64,000 nucleotides of DNA. Origin: Providencia alcalifaciens (GTDB taxonomy: Bacteria > Pseudomonadota > Gammaproteobacteria > Enterobacterales > Enterobacteriaceae). Made by a program: the position numbers and the translations under genes. Of this stretch, positions 37,277 through 47,425 are shown piece by piece; positions within the stretch are counted from its first letter, which is position 1, and each line of letters opens with the position of its first letter. The notes beneath the pieces were generated by a model. It saw only the letters and a list, made by a program, of their open reading frames with translations. It ran no database searches and was not told where the DNA came from. Location of the stretch: contig JAOQNJ010000001.1 in the NCBI GenBank assembly GCA_025961275.1, positions 2,377,353 through 2,441,352 on the forward strand. Reading direction: 5' to 3'.

Positions 37277-37591
37277 ATGAAAAAAGATATCATACTTTCC
37301 ATCATTGTTGGATCAGTGTTAACCATGGGAGCAGCAACAACTGTTGTCGCTGCGGAGCAATCTCAAGCTAACAAAATTGAAAATAAGTCTCCAACGAGTA
37401 GCGGTAAATGTGCCAGTGGAAAATGTGGTACCGAAAAAATTTACGGTCAGGCGACTCTTAAACATGATCCTCAAGATCAGCTAGTACGTGCTAGAGATGG
37501 CAAATGTGGTCTGACAGGTAAAGGAATTGAACAAGAAAATGCTAAAGAAGTCAAAGTCGATAAATGTGTTGGTGGCGTATGCGGGAAATAG
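37277..37591 (+). CDS. Cys-rich exported precursor peptide, HvfA/bufferin-like
   Basis: 104 residues. A signal peptide (MKKDIILSIIVGSVLTMGAA, cleavage near VVAA) is followed by a Lys/Gly/Cys-rich region: SGKCASGKCGTEK, RDGKCGLTGKG and a terminal KCVGGVCGK, with five cysteines in GKC or similar settings. In Haemophilus HvfA, EGKCG-type repeats are modified by an MNIO enzyme to copper-binding groups. Here the genes for such an enzyme and partner follow directly (12-bp overlap with the MNIO gene), so this is the likely RiPP substrate. Confidence 0.8.
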   Translation: MKKDIILSIIVGSVLTMGAATTVVAAEQSQANKIENKSPTSSGKCASGKCGTEKIYGQATLKHDPQDQLVRARDGKCGLTGKGIEQENAKEVKVDKCVGGVCGK

Positions 37592-38397
37592 CCAAAGATA
37601 GTGCTGGTATAGGGCTTCGTAGTGAGCATATAACAACATTATTAGAGCACCCCAAACATCCTGATATCGATTTTCTAGAGTTAGCACCCGATAACTGGAT
37701 GAATATTGGTGGTGCAAAAAAAGAATATTTGAAAGATATTGCGAATAAATATCCATTAATTGCTCATAGTTTAAGCTTATCAATTGGTGATACTTGTCCA
37801 TTGAATGAAAGCTACATTAATGATATTCGATGTTTTTTGGATGAATATCATATTGATATTTATAGTGACCATTTATGTTTTTCACGTGATCAGCAAGGGT
37901 ATCTATATGATTTATTGCCCGTGCCCCGATTCACCGATGTTTTGCCTTATTTAGTTGAGCGCATTGAGCGTGTCCAAGATCTATTGGGACGACAGCTAGT
38001 ACTCGAAAATGTTTCTTCTTATTACCGCTACGAAGGCGAAATGCCAGAAGCGGAATTTTGGGGCGAGCTTCTACACCGAAGTGATTGCGGCATGCTTTTA
38101 GATATCAACAACGTTTACGTTAATGCGTTCAATCATGGATTCGATGCATTGGAATATATCCGCACTATTCCAAGCTCATCCATCGTTTACTTTCACATTG
38201 CGGGCCATTTGGAATATGAAGAGTTTAGACTCGATACCCATGGTATGCCTGTATTGCAAGAAGTATTAGATTTAGCAAAACAAACCGTCACGATTCATGG
38301 TGCCAGACCTTTATTACTCGAACGTGATAACAATGTTCCTCCACTTAACGAATTATGCTGTGAATTAACAGATATCAGAAAACACATATCATCGTAA
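37579..38397 (+). CDS. DUF692/MNIO-family multinuclear iron oxidase, HvfB/BufB-like
   Basis: 272 residues of a TIM-barrel MNIO enzyme. Likely iron ligands: His in IAHSLSLSIG, His in YSDHLCF, Glu/Asn in LVLENVSSYY, Asp/Asn in LLDINNVYVN, His in FHIAGHLE, Asp-His in LDTHGMP, and Glu in LLLERDNN. Such enzymes oxidise cysteines in peptide substrates to heterocycle/thioamide groups. ATG 37579 overlaps the 3' end of the precursor gene, suggesting coupled translation. The substrate is inferred from context. Confidence 0.9.
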   Translation: MREIAKDSAGIGLRSEHITTLLEHPKHPDIDFLELAPDNWMNIGGAKKEYLKDIANKYPLIAHSLSLSIGDTCPLNESYINDIRCFLDEYHIDIYSDHLCFSRDQQGYLYDLLPVPRFTDVLPYLVERIERVQDLLGRQLVLENVSSYYRYEGEMPEAEFWGELLHRSDCGMLLDINNVYVNAFNHGFDALEYIRTIPSSSIVYFHIAGHLEYEEFRLDTHGMPVLQEVLDLAKQTVTIHGARPLLLERDNNVPPLNELCCELTDIRKHISS

Positions 38398-38406
38398 GGA
38401 GTTAGC

Positions 38407-39123
38407 GTGACAATAGCTCATTCCGTACCCGCATTATTGGTCGCTGCAGAGAATAACTTTTCTGCTTTATTGCGAAGCCGTAGTGCTCCAAACGAATTAC
38501 ATTTTCGAGGCATTTCATTGTATCGAAAAATTGTAAGAGAGAATATTACGGGTGTATTAAATAGTGTTTTCCCGCTATTTAGTGATCGTTTAAACAAAGC
38601 TGATATTAATGAAATAGTTGATATGTTTCTTTATCAACATCAGGCTACTCAGCCTGAGTTTCATCAAATAGCCACTGAGTTATTATTATTCATGCGACAA
38701 CAAGATCAATTATCGGCTCATGATCTTGCTCTCATTGAATATGAATGGTTGTTATATGCGGTAGAAATTGATGAAAGCAAAGTTCCAACACCGCAGAAAA
38801 TAATTCTAGGGGCGGAAGAAATACCCGATATTGAAATAGAACTAAATCCAACACTTAAAATCGTTGCTTTACCTTTTCCATTAGAAGAAGAGGCCAATAA
38901 TAAAGAAACATCACTTATACATTATTTTGCGCTCTACAGGAAATATGATAACGCTGTCTGGCAGAAGAAACTCTCTGAAACCGAAGTCTATCTATTATCA
39001 AAAATAACTGACCAATTAATTCAAACGGATTCATTGATGTTATTTTCACAAGAAACTTCTTTCCAGTCTTGGCTGGAAGCCAACAATAACGACGAAATTT
39101 TTTCGATAATATTTAAGAGCTAA
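38407..39123 (+). CDS. DUF2063 partner protein, HvfC/BufC-like
   Basis: 238 residues from GTG 38407 with GGAG upstream. The N-terminal LRSRSAPNELHFRGISLYRKIVRENITGVLNSVFP is the DUF2063 DNA-binding-like/partner domain; the C-terminal half is a recognition domain. Proteins of this type bind MNIO enzymes and precursor peptides. Spacing of 9 bp after the MNIO gene and 4 bp before doxX supports one operon. Confidence 0.85.
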   Translation: MTIAHSVPALLVAAENNFSALLRSRSAPNELHFRGISLYRKIVRENITGVLNSVFPLFSDRLNKADINEIVDMFLYQHQATQPEFHQIATELLLFMRQQDQLSAHDLALIEYEWLLYAVEIDESKVPTPQKIILGAEEIPDIEIELNPTLKIVALPFPLEEEANNKETSLIHYFALYRKYDNAVWQKKLSETEVYLLSKITDQLIQTDSLMLFSQETSFQSWLEANNNDEIFSIIFKS

Positions 39124-39127
39124 TACT

Positions 39128-39724
39128 ATGATAAAAAAATTAATGGATTGGTACGATTTAATCGTATCTAAAGTTATGAAAGCAGATTTCATTGCTTTAT
39201 TACTTATTCGCTTATATTTATTGCCTGTAATCTATGAAGGAGCACATTCAAAAGTACTTGGATTCAGTGGCACTGTTGCTTGGTTCACACAATCAACAGC
39301 GGAAGGTGGTTTAGGCCTACCATTTCCTTGGCTATTGGCATTTTTGGCAACCTCTACCGAAGTATTGGGGCTTATCTGCATTGCGTTAGGTCTATTCACG
39401 AGGATTATTGCTATTCCTATGATGGTCGTCATGAGTGCTGCGAGCTTGATGGTTCACTGGTCTCATGGTTGGTTGGCTATCGCGAGCAATAGTATGGAGT
39501 CAAGCCAGCGTATGAGTGGATTCTTGCAATGGCTAATTGAGAATTTCCCTGGCCGTTATAATTACATTACTCAACTCGGCGATCCGATCATTCTAAATAA
39601 TGGTATTGAATTCTCTGCTACCTATTTTGTTATGCTATTAGTTCTGTTGTGCTACGGTGGCGGTAAATTTATCAGTGCAGATTACTGGCTGAGAAAAGGT
39701 TTCACATCTTGGTTCAATAAATAA
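39128..39724 (+). CDS. DoxX-family membrane protein (HvfD-like position)
   Basis: 198 residues with about four membrane segments. DLIVSKVMKADFIALLLIRL, GGLGLPFPWLLAFLATSTEV and GLFTRIIAIPMMVVMSAASL match DoxX/YqjF-like proteins. DoxX proteins often accompany MNIO/DUF2063 genes; the role is unknown (a redox or metal-related membrane step is suggested). Last gene of this operon; the cyd genes begin 99 bp later. Confidence 0.88.
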   Translation: MIKKLMDWYDLIVSKVMKADFIALLLIRLYLLPVIYEGAHSKVLGFSGTVAWFTQSTAEGGLGLPFPWLLAFLATSTEVLGLICIALGLFTRIIAIPMMVVMSAASLMVHWSHGWLAIASNSMESSQRMSGFLQWLIENFPGRYNYITQLGDPIILNNGIEFSATYFVMLLVLLCYGGGKFISADYWLRKGFTSWFNK

Positions 39725-39823
39725 TTTAATCTCCATATTAAACACGAATAATAATTTGAGTGGCTCTGGGATCCAGAGCTCACTGAAATTACTCATACTT
39801 TTCACTGGATGAAAAAGCTAATT

Positions 39824-41366
39824 ATGATTGATGTAATATTACTTTCTCGTTTCCAATTTGCAGGTTCTGCACTTTTTCATTTTCTATTTGTTCCATTAAC
39901 ATTAGGGTTGTCCGTGATGCTAGCAATCATGAACACCTTATATGTCGTGACAGGTAAGGAAATCTATAAGGATCTCACCAAGTTTTGGGGAAAATTATTT
40001 GGTATTAACTTTGCTCTTGGCGTGACGACCGGACTCACTTTTGAATTTCAATTCGGTACTAACTGGTCTTATTACTCTCATTATGTTGGTGATATTTTTG
40101 GTGCCCCCCTTGCGATTGAAGCGCTATTAGCTTTTTTCCTTGAATCAACGTTTGTTGGATTATTTTTCTTTGGCTGGGATAGGCTGAGTAAAGTTCAACA
40201 TATGACGGTGACTTGGCTTGTCGCTCTCGAATCTGTCTGCGATGTGGATATTGGTAGCAAATGCTTGGATGCAAAATCCAGTTGGCGCTGAATTCAGTGC
40301 CAAAACTATGCGAATGGAAATGACCAGCTTCACTGATGTTTTGTTTAATCCTGTCGCTCAAGTGAAATTTGTCCATACCGCTTCGGCTGGATATGTGACC
40401 GCTGCAATGTTTGTCATTGGGATCAGTGCTTGGTATTTACTGAAAAATCGTGATGTCTTATTTGCTAAACGTTCTTATATCATCGCCGCAGCCTTCGGGA
40501 TGATGTCTTGCCTATCCGTTATTGTTCTTGGTGACGAATCTGGCTATGTGATGGGCGATGTCCAAAAAGTCAAACTTGCCGCAATTGAAGCAGAGTGGGA
40601 AACCCAGCCTGCACTAGCTTCGTTTAATCTATTCGCTATCCCTGATCAGAAAAATGGGGTCAATCACTACGCTCTCGAAATTCCTTATGTTATGGGGTTG
40701 ATGACAACTCGTTCATTAGATAAGCAGGTTACAGGTCTTAATGATCTGAAAGCTGAGCATAGATTGAAAATCATGAATGGTATTAAGGCATGGACGTTAT
40801 TAGAACAGATCCGATTAGGAGATAATTCCCCTTTACTTGCTCGCCAGTTTGATGATGTGAAAAAAGATTTAGGTTACGGTTTACTCCTAAAACAGTATGT
40901 TGCACATCCACAAGATGTTACTACAGCAGACATAGATAAAGCGGCTGATGCAACTATCCCTGAAGTTACACCACTGTACTTTGCTTTTCGTATCATGGTA
41001 GCAAGCGGCATGATATTACTGGCCGCAGTATCTATGGCATTTTATAGCGTAATACGCAAAAAAGTTGGTAAATCACGCTGGCTAAATCGAATACTATTCT
41101 ATTGTATCCCATTACCTTGGATAGCTTGTGAATCGGGTTGGTTTGTCGCTGCATATGGACGTCAACCTTGGGCTGTCGGTGAAGTACTTCCTACAGCAAT
41201 AGCGACTTCGAGTCTAAGTTCCGGTGATTTAATCTACTCCATTATTCTTATCTGTGGGTTATACAGCCTGTTCTTTATTGCTGAAATGTATCTGATGATC
41301 AAATTTGCCCGCCAAGGGCCAAGCAGTCTCCATACTGGTCGTTACCATTTTGAAAAATCATTGTAA
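39824..41366 (+). pseudogene. cydA: Cytochrome bd-type oxidase subunit I, frameshifted
   Basis: Two frames together give a full CydA. The first (to 40291) starts [20 protein letters not shown] with the heme His19 region and runs to TVTWLVAL. The second resumes at [20 protein letters not shown] and continues to the end, including GDESGYVMGDVQKVK, and a quinol loop, and IPWIACESGW. Comparison with the conserved VALGSNLSA shows that five bases are missing after 40229, removing Gly-Ser. So the subunit should not be made as a full protein, while cydB and cydX are intact. ATG 39824 is the family start. Confidence 0.88.
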
Positions 41367-41381
41367 TCAGAGAGACGTTTT

Positions 41382-42521
41382 ATGCTGAATTATGAAACCT
41401 TGAGAATTATCTGGTGGGTCCTATTAGGAGTCGTTTGTATCTGCTTTGCTGTTACCGACGGATTTGATATGGGTGTAGGTGGGCTTATCCGAGTCATTGG
41501 TAAAACCGACGTAGAACGACGGATAATGATTAATAGCATTGCCCCACATTGGGACGGTAATCAAGTCTGGCTAATTGTGGCTGGTGGTGGAATGTTCGCA
41601 GCTTGGCCTGTCGTGTATGCTGCCGCATTTTCTGGATTCTATGTCGTCATGATTTTAGTACTAGCCTCACTCTTTTTTCGCCCAATTGGCTTTGATTACC
41701 GTTCAAAAATTGAGGATCCTCGCTGGCGTGGGATGTGGGACTGGGGTATTTTTATTGGCAGTATAGTCCCTCCATTTATTTTTGGATTAATCATTGCGAA
41801 CCTACTACTGGGTGTACCATTCACAATCGATGAATGGATGAGAGTGACTTATACTGACAGTTTCTTTGCCTTGTTCAACCCATTAGGTTTGCTTGGTGGA
41901 TTTATCGCCTTATGCATGGTGATGATGCATGGTAGCGCCTTTTTGCTATTGCGAACTTCCGATACCGTATACTCACGAGCGCGAAAGTGTGTACAAGTAA
42001 CCGGAATACTAACCACTCTACTATTTTTGATAGCAGGCACAATTGTGATCACCAGTGTTGATGGTTATACGTTGACTTCGGTTATTGACCATGCCTCACC
42101 TTCCGATCCACTAAGTAAAACAGTCGCTCGAGTATCAGGCGCATGGTTAACTAATTACCACCACTACCCTATATTATGGTTATTACCGCTGATGGGACTG
42201 GTTCTACCATTAGTGTCAGCGCTATTTGCTCGTTTAAATCGTTACCGCCTAGCATTTTTAACCTCTGGGTTATCCATCTTAGGCATTATTAGCACACCGG
42301 CAGCGGCTATGTTTCCATTTATCATGCCCTCATCGGTACAACCTAATGTCAGTCTGACATTGTGGGACAGTACTTCGAGTCTATTGACTTTACAGATTAT
42401 GACTATTGTAGCCATCGTGATGGTACCGACTATTCTGGCTTATACCAGCTGGTGCTACTACAAAATGTTTACGCGGCTAGATGAAAAATCTATTAAAGAA
42501 AATTCACACTCGCTCTATTGA
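41382..42521 (+). CDS. cydB: Cytochrome bd-type oxidase subunit II
   Basis: 379 residues, about nine membrane helices. The start MLNYETLRIIWWVLLGVVCI, then FAVTDGFDMGVGGL and HWDGNQVWLIVAGGGMFAAWP, are typical of CydB/AppB. It pairs with subunit I in quinol oxidation and oxygen reduction at the inner membrane. It lies 15 bp after the broken cydA, so its partner must come from another locus if it functions. Confidence 0.95.
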   Translation: MLNYETLRIIWWVLLGVVCICFAVTDGFDMGVGGLIRVIGKTDVERRIMINSIAPHWDGNQVWLIVAGGGMFAAWPVVYAAAFSGFYVVMILVLASLFFRPIGFDYRSKIEDPRWRGMWDWGIFIGSIVPPFIFGLIIANLLLGVPFTIDEWMRVTYTDSFFALFNPLGLLGGFIALCMVMMHGSAFLLLRTSDTVYSRARKCVQVTGILTTLLFLIAGTIVITSVDGYTLTSVIDHASPSDPLSKTVARVSGAWLTNYHHYPILWLLPLMGLVLPLVSALFARLNRYRLAFLTSGLSILGIISTPAAAMFPFIMPSSVQPNVSLTLWDSTSSLLTLQIMTIVAIVMVPTILAYTSWCYYKMFTRLDEKSIKENSHSLY

Positions 42522-42536
42522 GCTTAAGGAATCATT

Positions 42537-42620
42537 ATGTGGTATTTCGCTTGGGTATTAGGTACTTTACTCGCCTGTGCAGTTGCTATGATTGCAGCGA
42601 TAGCAACGGATGATGAATGA
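42537..42620 (+). CDS. cydX: Small bd-oxidase subunit CydX
   Basis: 27 residues, MWYFAWVLGTLLACAVAMIA and a short tail ending ATDDE, which matches CydX (MWYFAWILGTLLACSFG). It is a single-helix subunit that stabilises the oxidase. It starts 15 bp after cydB with TAAGGAATC upstream. Too short for ordinary frame listing. Confidence 0.93.
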   Translation: MWYFAWVLGTLLACAVAMIAAIATDDE

Positions 42621-42639
42621 CTGAGATAGCAATATTTTC

Positions 42640-42770
42640 TCTATTCTTTAAATAATTCGACTTCCATGTAGTCGACAAGAGAAGCTCGGCGGGAGAGAAT
42701 AGACAAACTCTATGACTTGCCCCGCTAAACGTAGTCAACAACCCTATAACTTAAAGTAGGGTGAGTATAT
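42640..42770. repeat. ERIC-like intergenic repeat (copy 3)
   Basis: Ends TTTAAATAATTCGACTTCCA and TAACTTAAAGTAGGGTGAGT pair as outer arms; the centre CGGGAGAGAATAGACAAACT is a degenerate ERIC core. About 130 bp, just after cydX. Confidence 0.6.
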
Positions 42771-43406
42771 CAATGAGAGAACGTTACTTAATTAATTAGA
42801 TATCAATTTACTATTACCTCGTATGTCGATAACTATTTTCTAACCTCAAAATATTCAAATGGCTTATTACAAATTTAAGTGGATAAGCTCATTTAACTTG
42901 GAAAAATTGTTTTTTTAAACAATAGCCTTTTTATCTCACCTGTTGGTAGCACTTTTTAATATACTATTTATGATTGATTTTTAATCAGTAATCTATAGCA
43001 GGCTTTATCGTATGGATAATAAGTCATATTCGCTTTGCTTTTATTCAAATCTTACTACAAAAATAATCTTCAATATTCCCTAGAGGTCGCCTTTATCAGC
43101 TACAGCTACCTCAAATTATTTTGGCGATAAATCTGTTTCTCGCCATTAAATCCAGTTCAATTATTCTCTTCCAACTTATAACAAAACATCTACATTTATG
43201 ATAAATAAATAAAACCAAACACATAAGAGATTGAATTAAAATAAAAATATAGCAATAAAAACTAAACCTAAAAATTTGAACCTTATCGTTAAAATTTTTT
43301 TCTATGATTTTTTATTTGCCGAGCTATAGTAACACTCAATAAACGAACAACGGCGTCTGGAACTGTTAAAATATGCAGTGCGCTAACAAATAGCTAGGAG
43401 ACTTAT
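42771..43406. other. Intergenic, no gene seen
   Basis: An AT-rich 635-bp spacer. The region 43380-43406 contains the ribosome site of the nitroreductase (TAGGAGACTTAT). No clear repeat or conserved RNA recognised. Confidence 0.5.
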
Positions 43407-44006
43407 ATGTCAAATGCATTTATCGAACTAATTAAAAAACGTCGCACTATTTATAACCTCGGCAATAAACTACCTGTTTCTGAAGAGCATGTTACAGATT
43501 TAATCAAAGAAGCTGTTAAACATTCACCTTCTTCATTTAATTCACAAACATCACGTGTCGTTGTTTTATTTGGTGAAGAACATCAAAAACTGTGGAATAT
43601 AACTAAAGAAACGTTACGTGCAATTGTCCCAACAGAAGCATTCGCTGCTACCGAACAAAAGATTAATAGCTTTGCTGCAGGTGCTGGTTCTATTTTATTC
43701 TTCGAAGATATGGCTGTTGTTAAAGGGTTGCAAGAGCAATTCGCAGCCTATGCCGATAACTTTCCAATTTGGTCAGAACAAGCCAGTGGTATTGCGCAAT
43801 TCGCAGTATGGGCTGCATTAGCACAAGAAAATATCGGTGCATCACTGCAACACTACAATCCACTGATTGATAATCAAGTTCAAAAAGAATGGGGGACTCC
43901 AGATAGCTGGTTATTACGCGCTCAGATGGTATTTGGTTCCATCAATGCACCTGCCGGTGATAAAGGCTTTATGGATGACGACGCTCGTTTCAAAATTTTT
44001 AAATAA
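43407..44006 (+). CDS. Nitroreductase-family FMN protein
   Basis: 199 residues. FIELIKKRRTIYNLGNKLPV (FMN phosphate contact at KKRRT), HSPSSFNSQTSRVVVLFGEEH and GSINAPAGDKGFMDDDARFK place it with fatty-acid-response/hydroperoxide-type nitroreductases (YdgI-like). It would reduce quinones or nitro compounds with NAD(P)H. A GC-poor hairpin, CTCCCCTATTTT/AAAATAGGGGAG (44021-44049), follows. Confidence 0.88.
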   Translation: MSNAFIELIKKRRTIYNLGNKLPVSEEHVTDLIKEAVKHSPSSFNSQTSRVVVLFGEEHQKLWNITKETLRAIVPTEAFAATEQKINSFAAGAGSILFFEDMAVVKGLQEQFAAYADNFPIWSEQASGIAQFAVWAALAQENIGASLQHYNPLIDNQVQKEWGTPDSWLLRAQMVFGSINAPAGDKGFMDDDARFKIFK

Positions 44007-44305
44007 GCTTTAAAATAGAACTCCCCTATTTTCATAAAAAATAGGGGAGGAATAAGTTGCCATACCTAGAATAATTAAATTTATCGTAGGGAATTGAAAA
44101 CATTTGCTGAGCATTAGAATAGATAAATTTTGTGATTCAAATAGCTGAAATATTTACTATACATAAGATGTAATCTTAATTATGACAGATATAAACGTGA
44201 TATTGCCTTAACCTTAAAAAACACACCAGCACCAGGGATTCATTCATTATAAATTCAATAAAAAACAAACGTTTGACTTCTAATTATCTTATTTTACTTT
44301 AAAAA

Positions 44306-44366
44306 AATTCAAGTTGCATAATTGACGGATAAATGAAGTAATACCGACAATTATGCAACTTGAATT
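44306..44366. repeat. 61-bp perfect-arm palindrome
   Basis: AATTCAAGTTGCATAATTG (44306-44324) and its exact reverse complement (44348-44366) flank 23 bp. The first bases equal the ends of the ERIC-like repeats here (AATTCAAGTTGCA), so it may be a miniature relative. It would form a strong hairpin. The rest of 44007-44685 is AT-rich and shows no gene. Confidence 0.85.
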
Positions 44367-44685
44367 GTTATTACGCTATAAGTTCTCAATCTAATATCTA
44401 AAAGATTTTATCCTTTCAAATCAATCCATAAATAATATATTAAATCCTATTATCTTCAACAAGACAAAATTCACATTACTACTTTTACTGCTAAAATATA
44501 GCTTTCATCGTATATAACTAAAACTCACAAAAACAGCATAATTTTTTAATTACCGCAAGATAAAGTAAAGGAAAAACATATTTCATTAGCATATGTCATA
44601 CTCTTTACTCGTATTTGAACTAGACTAAAAATGAGAATACGCACGGCACTATCTAATCAAGGTTAGTGCAATTAGGAGGTGGATA

Positions 44686-44991
44686 ATGAAGAAACGTTTA
44701 TCTTTGCTCGCTACTGTTACTGTTGTACTCATTTCTGGCTTTTCTTTCGCCCACGCTACGACTAAGGCCGTAGAAAGCGGCACAATTACCTTTATTGGTG
44801 CTATCGTTGAGCCACAATGTGAGATCAATGTGACTAACTACCAACAAGTGAATATTGACTGCTATCGTAACGGTAAGAATATTATCAAAACCAGCTCTCT
44901 TAACAATGCTAAAAATCTAAGCTCTGATCATGTGAAAATCGAATATGATCCATTTAGTAAAAAACCGACGATCAATATTATTTATAATTAA
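44686..44991 (+). CDS. Short exported fimbrial-like protein (101 aa)
   Basis: Signal peptide MKKRLSLLATVTVVLISGFS, cleavage near AHA. The mature part begins SGTITFIGAIVEPQCEINV, the opening of type 1 fimbrial subunits with the first Cys and a second at NIDCYRNG, but the usual ~100 further residues with the donor-strand groove are missing and the end is KPTINIIYN. AGGAGG lies before the ATG. No chaperone or usher gene is near. A cut-down fimbrial subunit or independent periplasmic protein. Confidence 0.65.
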   Translation: MKKRLSLLATVTVVLISGFSFAHATTKAVESGTITFIGAIVEPQCEINVTNYQQVNIDCYRNGKNIIKTSSLNNAKNLSSDHVKIEYDPFSKKPTINIIYN

Positions 44992-45226
44992 ACAATATTA
45001 CTTTAATAATAAAGCTCAAAGTGTTTAGCCTATATTAATATTAGGTAATATATTGCGAGCTTTGTTTTGCGAATACTGCTAACGGATATCTACTAGAGAT
45101 CTCGCATTAATATTTGCATTACTCGGAGTGAACGTTACCGCATTTGAGTCTTTAACGTACCTTGAAAATCATTACACAGCCAACCTAACCACATCTTGAT
45201 AATAAATAACTTTTGATTATCTGCAT
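44992..45226. other. Intergenic, no gene seen
   Basis: AT-rich; ends at the cpdB terminator. Confidence 0.5.
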
Positions 45227-45266
45227 AAAAAAAACCGTTATTATTGAAATAAATCAAATAATAACG
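45227..45266 (-). terminator. Terminator of cpdB
   Basis: On the minus strand CGTTATTATTTGA and TCAATAATAACG form a 12-bp stem followed by GTTTTTTTT. Confidence 0.8.
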
Positions 45267-45312
45267 AGTTCAAGTCAGTTTAATTTAATCGTAATACTCA
45301 AATCAGTACAAT

Positions 45313-47262
45313 TTATTTTTCTGTCAGATCAATTTGGTAAATAGCAAAACCAATCTCATCTGTTCCGACGTATTTTAACGGATATTGTGCATGCTGTTTG
45401 ATAAATTCAGCAGCCTTATCACTTGGTGACGTTTCAAAGCGAACATCGAGTTTTTTATCTGTCTTAATCGGTGCAAATGACCAATTATTATCGACTTTAC
45501 TTGTCACTTCGCCTTTTTCTTTGGAGATCTTGGCAATATAAGAAGCTAGTACAGAACGGTTTTCATCCGGTGAGGCGAAAGCAATATTGTTATCACCCGT
45601 TCCAGCAAATTTCCCACCATAAGCACGGTAGTTATTGGTTGCTACCAAGAACGTGGCTTTAGGATCGATAGGCTTACCTTGATAAGTGACGTTTTTAATT
45701 CTATTTGCCTGTTTGTTGGTTACTTGGCAATCGACGTCATATTTGGCTGGCTCTGTCAGGTCAATTTGATAGTTAATGCCACTGATTGTGTCAAAGTTAT
45801 AGGTTCTAAAACCATCCCAGTTAATTAAGCTTTGTGTTGCAGTTGATTGCGGGTCAATGCGATTAAACATACCTGCTGAGCATTCAAGCCATTCAACAAC
45901 ATCAGCACCTGTCGCTTTTACCACAACTAACGTGTTAGGGAACAAATAGAGATCAGCCGCATTTCTGAAGGTTAAATCACCTTTCTCGACCTCAACAAAC
46001 TCCGCAGGCGCATTTTTACGGCCACCTACTTTGAAAGGTGCAGCAGCGGATAATACTGGAAGATCGGCTAAATCAGGATCACCTTGAATAAAGCGTTGTG
46101 TGTAATCAGTTTGTGCATCATTCACGATTTGCACGGTTGGATCACTTTGTACTAATGCTAAATAGCTATACATATTATCAGACGCTTTACCAATCAATTT
46201 ACCCACAAATTCACGCGTTTCATTGTGAGGTTTCTCGATAATTTTAGCTAACTTCTCATCACGTTCAACTAAAGGCTTTTTATTCACTTTATCATAAACT
46301 GGGCGAGCATGAGCATTAGCATCAGCCACTTTCCAAGAGCCATCGTCGTTGTTTAATACAAGGTCAACCACACCAAGATGGTCTCCCCATTGGCCTGGCA
46401 TGACTGCTGGAATACCATTTACAGTCCCTTTTGCAATATCAACACCTTTAATGTTCTCAAAATCTTTACTTGGGAACACGCCATGTGAATGGCCAAACAT
46501 AATGGCATCAATACCCGGAACTTCACTCAGGTAATAAACAGAGTTCTCAGCCATAGCTTTATAAGGTTCTTGAGAAAAACCGGAATGTGGAATGGCAACA
46601 ATTACGTCAGCACCCTCTTTCTTCATTTGGGGGACAAATTTTTTCGCCGTTTCGGTAATGTCATTGACAGTCACTTTGCCATTCAGGTTTGGTTTATCCC
46701 AAATCATAATTTGAGGAGGAACAAAACCAATGTAACCAATTTTGACATTATGCGTTTTACCATCACGATCTTTGACTGGTGTATCAACAATAATATATGG
46801 CGTGAAATAATTTTCGCCTGTTTTAGCATCAATAATATTCGCGTTCACATACGGGAATTTAGCTCCTGCGATCGCTTTTTTCAGATAGTCTAGTCCAAAG
46901 TTAAACTCATGGTTTCCAAAGTTACCAACAGTGTAACCCATGGTATTCATTAAGCTATGGGCAGGATGTGACTCCCCTTCTTCCAGACCTTTGGCCGCCA
47001 TATAATCTGCCAATGGGCTACCTTGGATCAAATCCCCGTTATCGACTAAAACCGCATTGGTCACTTCACCTTTTGCAGCTTTAATTAAACTTGCTGTACG
47101 CACAAGACCAAACTGTTCAGTTGGTTTGTCTTTATAATAATCAAAATCATTCAAATTGCTGTGTATATCGGAGGTTTCCATAACACGCAGGTCGACAGTG
47201 GCTGCATTTGCATTAACTGCGACTAGCAGAGCCAACGCTGATAATTTAAAGATGTTATTCAC
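45313..47262 (-). CDS. cpdB: 2',3'-cyclic-nucleotide 2'-phosphodiesterase/3'-nucleotidase
   Basis: 649 residues from GTG 47262, which has AGAGG upstream and begins a clean signal peptide ([20 protein letters not shown]); the frame extends 14 codons further without a ribosome site. Two-metal motifs [30 protein letters not shown] and GHSHG, and the C-terminal substrate domain with [11 protein letters not shown]. It recycles extracellular nucleotides in the periplasm and is known to degrade cyclic dinucleotides in relatives. Confidence 0.95.
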   Translation of the reverse strand: MNNIFKLSALALLVAVNANAATVDLRVMETSDIHSNLNDFDYYKDKPTEQFGLVRTASLIKAAKGEVTNAVLVDNGDLIQGSPLADYMAAKGLEEGESHPAHSLMNTMGYTVGNFGNHEFNFGLDYLKKAIAGAKFPYVNANIIDAKTGENYFTPYIIVDTPVKDRDGKTHNVKIGYIGFVPPQIMIWDKPNLNGKVTVNDITETAKKFVPQMKKEGADVIVAIPHSGFSQEPYKAMAENSVYYLSEVPGIDAIMFGHSHGVFPSKDFENIKGVDIAKGTVNGIPAVMPGQWGDHLGVVDLVLNNDDGSWKVADANAHARPVYDKVNKKPLVERDEKLAKIIEKPHNETREFVGKLIGKASDNMYSYLALVQSDPTVQIVNDAQTDYTQRFIQGDPDLADLPVLSAAAPFKVGGRKNAPAEFVEVEKGDLTFRNAADLYLFPNTLVVVKATGADVVEWLECSAGMFNRIDPQSTATQSLINWDGFRTYNFDTISGINYQIDLTEPAKYDVDCQVTNKQANRIKNVTYQGKPIDPKATFLVATNNYRAYGGKFAGTGDNNIAFASPDENRSVLASYIAKISKEKGEVTSKVDNNWSFAPIKTDKKLDVRFETSPSDKAAEFIKQHAQYPLKYVGTDEIGFAIYQIDLTEK

Positions 47263-47425
47263 CGCAAATCCTCTTAGTTGATTTATGCAGAGTAAATTCT
47301 GCACTCACTTTATTTACTTCATATTTTAATAAATAATAACAAACAGTGCTCCTCTTATTTATTGAAGTCACTGTTTATATTCATATAGTTGTATGTCAGT
47401 CACAAAATGAATGGGATCATGATTA

